This document shows positions 63,323-64,000 of a stretch of 64,000 bases of DNA, piece after piece. Every line of letters begins with the position of its first letter. The first letter of the stretch is position 1. Location of the stretch: positions 1-64,000 of the forward strand of contig NZ_JAAGOB010000001.1 of assembly GCF_010550695.1 (NCBI RefSeq), given 5' to 3'. This stretch comes from Phytoactinopolyspora alkaliphila (GTDB taxonomy: Bacteria > Actinomycetota > Actinomycetes > Jiangellales > Jiangellaceae). The notes beneath the pieces were generated by a model, which made no database searches, was not told the origin of the DNA, and saw nothing but the letters and a program-made list of their open reading frames with translations. The translations under genes were made by a program, and so were the position numbers.

Positions 63323-64000
63323 GCCAGGCCTTCCCCCACGTCGCGCTGGCCGCCCACGAGCGCGACGAACCGCTCCTCCAGCGAGCTGTCTCCGCGAACG
63401 TCGGCCAGCGGGCCGGAGGCAAGAACCCGGCCCCCGGCGATCACGGCGACGTGGTCGCACAGCTGCTCGACGAGGGCCATCACGTGGCTGGAGAGAACGA
63501 CGGTTCCACCTGCGGAGGCGAAAGACCGCAGGATGCCGCGGATGGTGGCGGCCGATACCGGGTCGACCGACTCGAACGGCTCATCGAGCAGGAGGATGCG
63601 CGGCCCGTGGATGAGCGCGCACGCCAAGCCGATCTTCTTCGTCATTCCGGCGCTGTAATCGACCACCAGCGTGTTCCCGGCCTGGGCGAGATCGAGCACG
63701 TCGAGCAGTTCGGTACTGCGTTGCCGCGCGAGGGCCGGATCGAGCCCGTGCAGCCGGCCCACGTACTCGAGAAGCTGGGTACCGGTCAGCCGATCGAACA
63801 GGGCGAGCCCGTCGGGCAGCACTCCCAGGAGCCGCTTCGCCGTCACGGGATCGCTCCACACGTCGTGCCCGAGCACGAACGCTGTCCCGGCGTCCGGCCG
63901 CAGCAGGCCGGTGGTGAGAGACAGGGTCGTGGTCTTGCCCGCGCCGTTGGGTCCCACCAGGCCGAAGAAGGAGCCGGTGGGGACGTCGAGGCTCAGGCCG
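63298..64000 (-). CDS. ABC exporter ATP-binding protein (5' end beyond the window)
   Basis: The 233 codons present begin in frame with GLSLDVPTGSFFGLVGPNGA, contain Walker A GPNGAGKT, the Q-loop region, a signature-like DYSAGMTKKIGLA and Walker B RILLLDEPFESVDPVS. They end with VALVGGQRDVGEGLAWLRSS. A conserved H-loop (VLSSHVMALVEQL) is visible. The signature SAGMTKK deviates from LSGGQ, as in several DrrA-like actinobacterial exporter ATPases. Translation of the permease gene starts within its 3' end. About 15-20 residues are missing at the start. Confidence 0.92.
   Translation of the reverse strand, partial: GLSLDVPTGSFFGLVGPNGAGKTTTLSLTTGLLRPDAGTAFVLGHDVWSDPVTAKRLLGVLPDGLALFDRLTGTQLLEYVGRLHGLDPALARQRSTELLDVLDLAQAGNTLVVDYSAGMTKKIGLACALIHGPRILLLDEPFESVDPVSAATIRGILRSFASAGGTVVLSSHVMALVEQLCDHVAVIAGGRVLASGPLADVRGDSSLEERFVALVGGQRDVGEGLAWLRSSLG

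Overview
The window comes from a high-GC actinomycete. Nearly all genes have G/C third positions and GTG/ATG starts, and many neighbours overlap by 4 bp. The housekeeping order is rpsO, pnp, an M16 peptidase and dapB, later folA-thyA, dapA and an RNase J gene, then ftsK and rimO. This is the conserved order of the Streptomyces/Nocardioidales type. I cannot name the genus.

Layout. 1-170: the start of an IS30-family transposase abutting half of a palindromic repeat. 0.3-7.3 kb: rpsO, pnp, M16 peptidase, trmL-like gene, dapB and small proteins. 7.3-18.4 kb: accessory genes. These are a GNAT acetyltransferase, a bacterial nitric oxide synthase with a palindrome between its promoter boxes, and a PrsW-type protease with two frameshifts. 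They are followed by a LacI regulator, a binding-protein-dependent ABC transporter with a metallo-beta-lactamase-fold protein, a secreted glycerophosphodiester phosphodiesterase and a small secreted lamin-tail protein. Three copies of one CG-centred operator motif link lacI, the transporter operon and the phosphodiesterase operon into a probable regulon. 18.4-22.6 kb: folA, a 93-bp tandem duplication, thyA, dapA and the RNase J gene.

22.7-52.1 kb is an island between the RNase J gene and ftsK that encodes a contractile injection system (CIS/eCIS). The plus strand carries a PAAR-like tip, sheath, tube, a small assembly-type protein, a 57-aa DUF6760 protein, a second tube-like protein, a 920-aa low-complexity protein, LysM baseplate hub, VgrG-like spike, gp25, baseplate J, tail protein I and a tail-anchored zinc-ribbon protein. 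The converging minus-strand operon carries an AAA+ ATPase, a DUF4255 (Pvc16-type) terminator and three paralogous single-pass membrane proteins. Each of those has an N-terminal Ig-like cytoplasmic part, one transmembrane helix and a long array of carboxypeptidase-regulatory-like repeats outside (769, 856 and about 2,000 aa). A DUF4157 (HELAH) protein with a long uncharacterised C-terminus, the probable cargo, is divergent from the ATPase.

52.1-56.2 kb: a protein of unknown function, a PucR-type regulator, a DUF917 protein and a complete copy of the palindromic repeat seen at the left edge. 56.3-64 kb: ftsK, an alpha/beta hydrolase, a frameshifted VOC protein, rimO, a zinc-ribbon protein and an ABC exporter whose ATPase runs off the window.

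The most novel element is the CIS locus with several membrane-spanning partners. It suggests an intracellular CIS docked to the membrane and connected to very large surface-exposed repeat proteins. Apparent frameshifts in two short genes (prsW-like and VOC) could be real decay or assembly errors.
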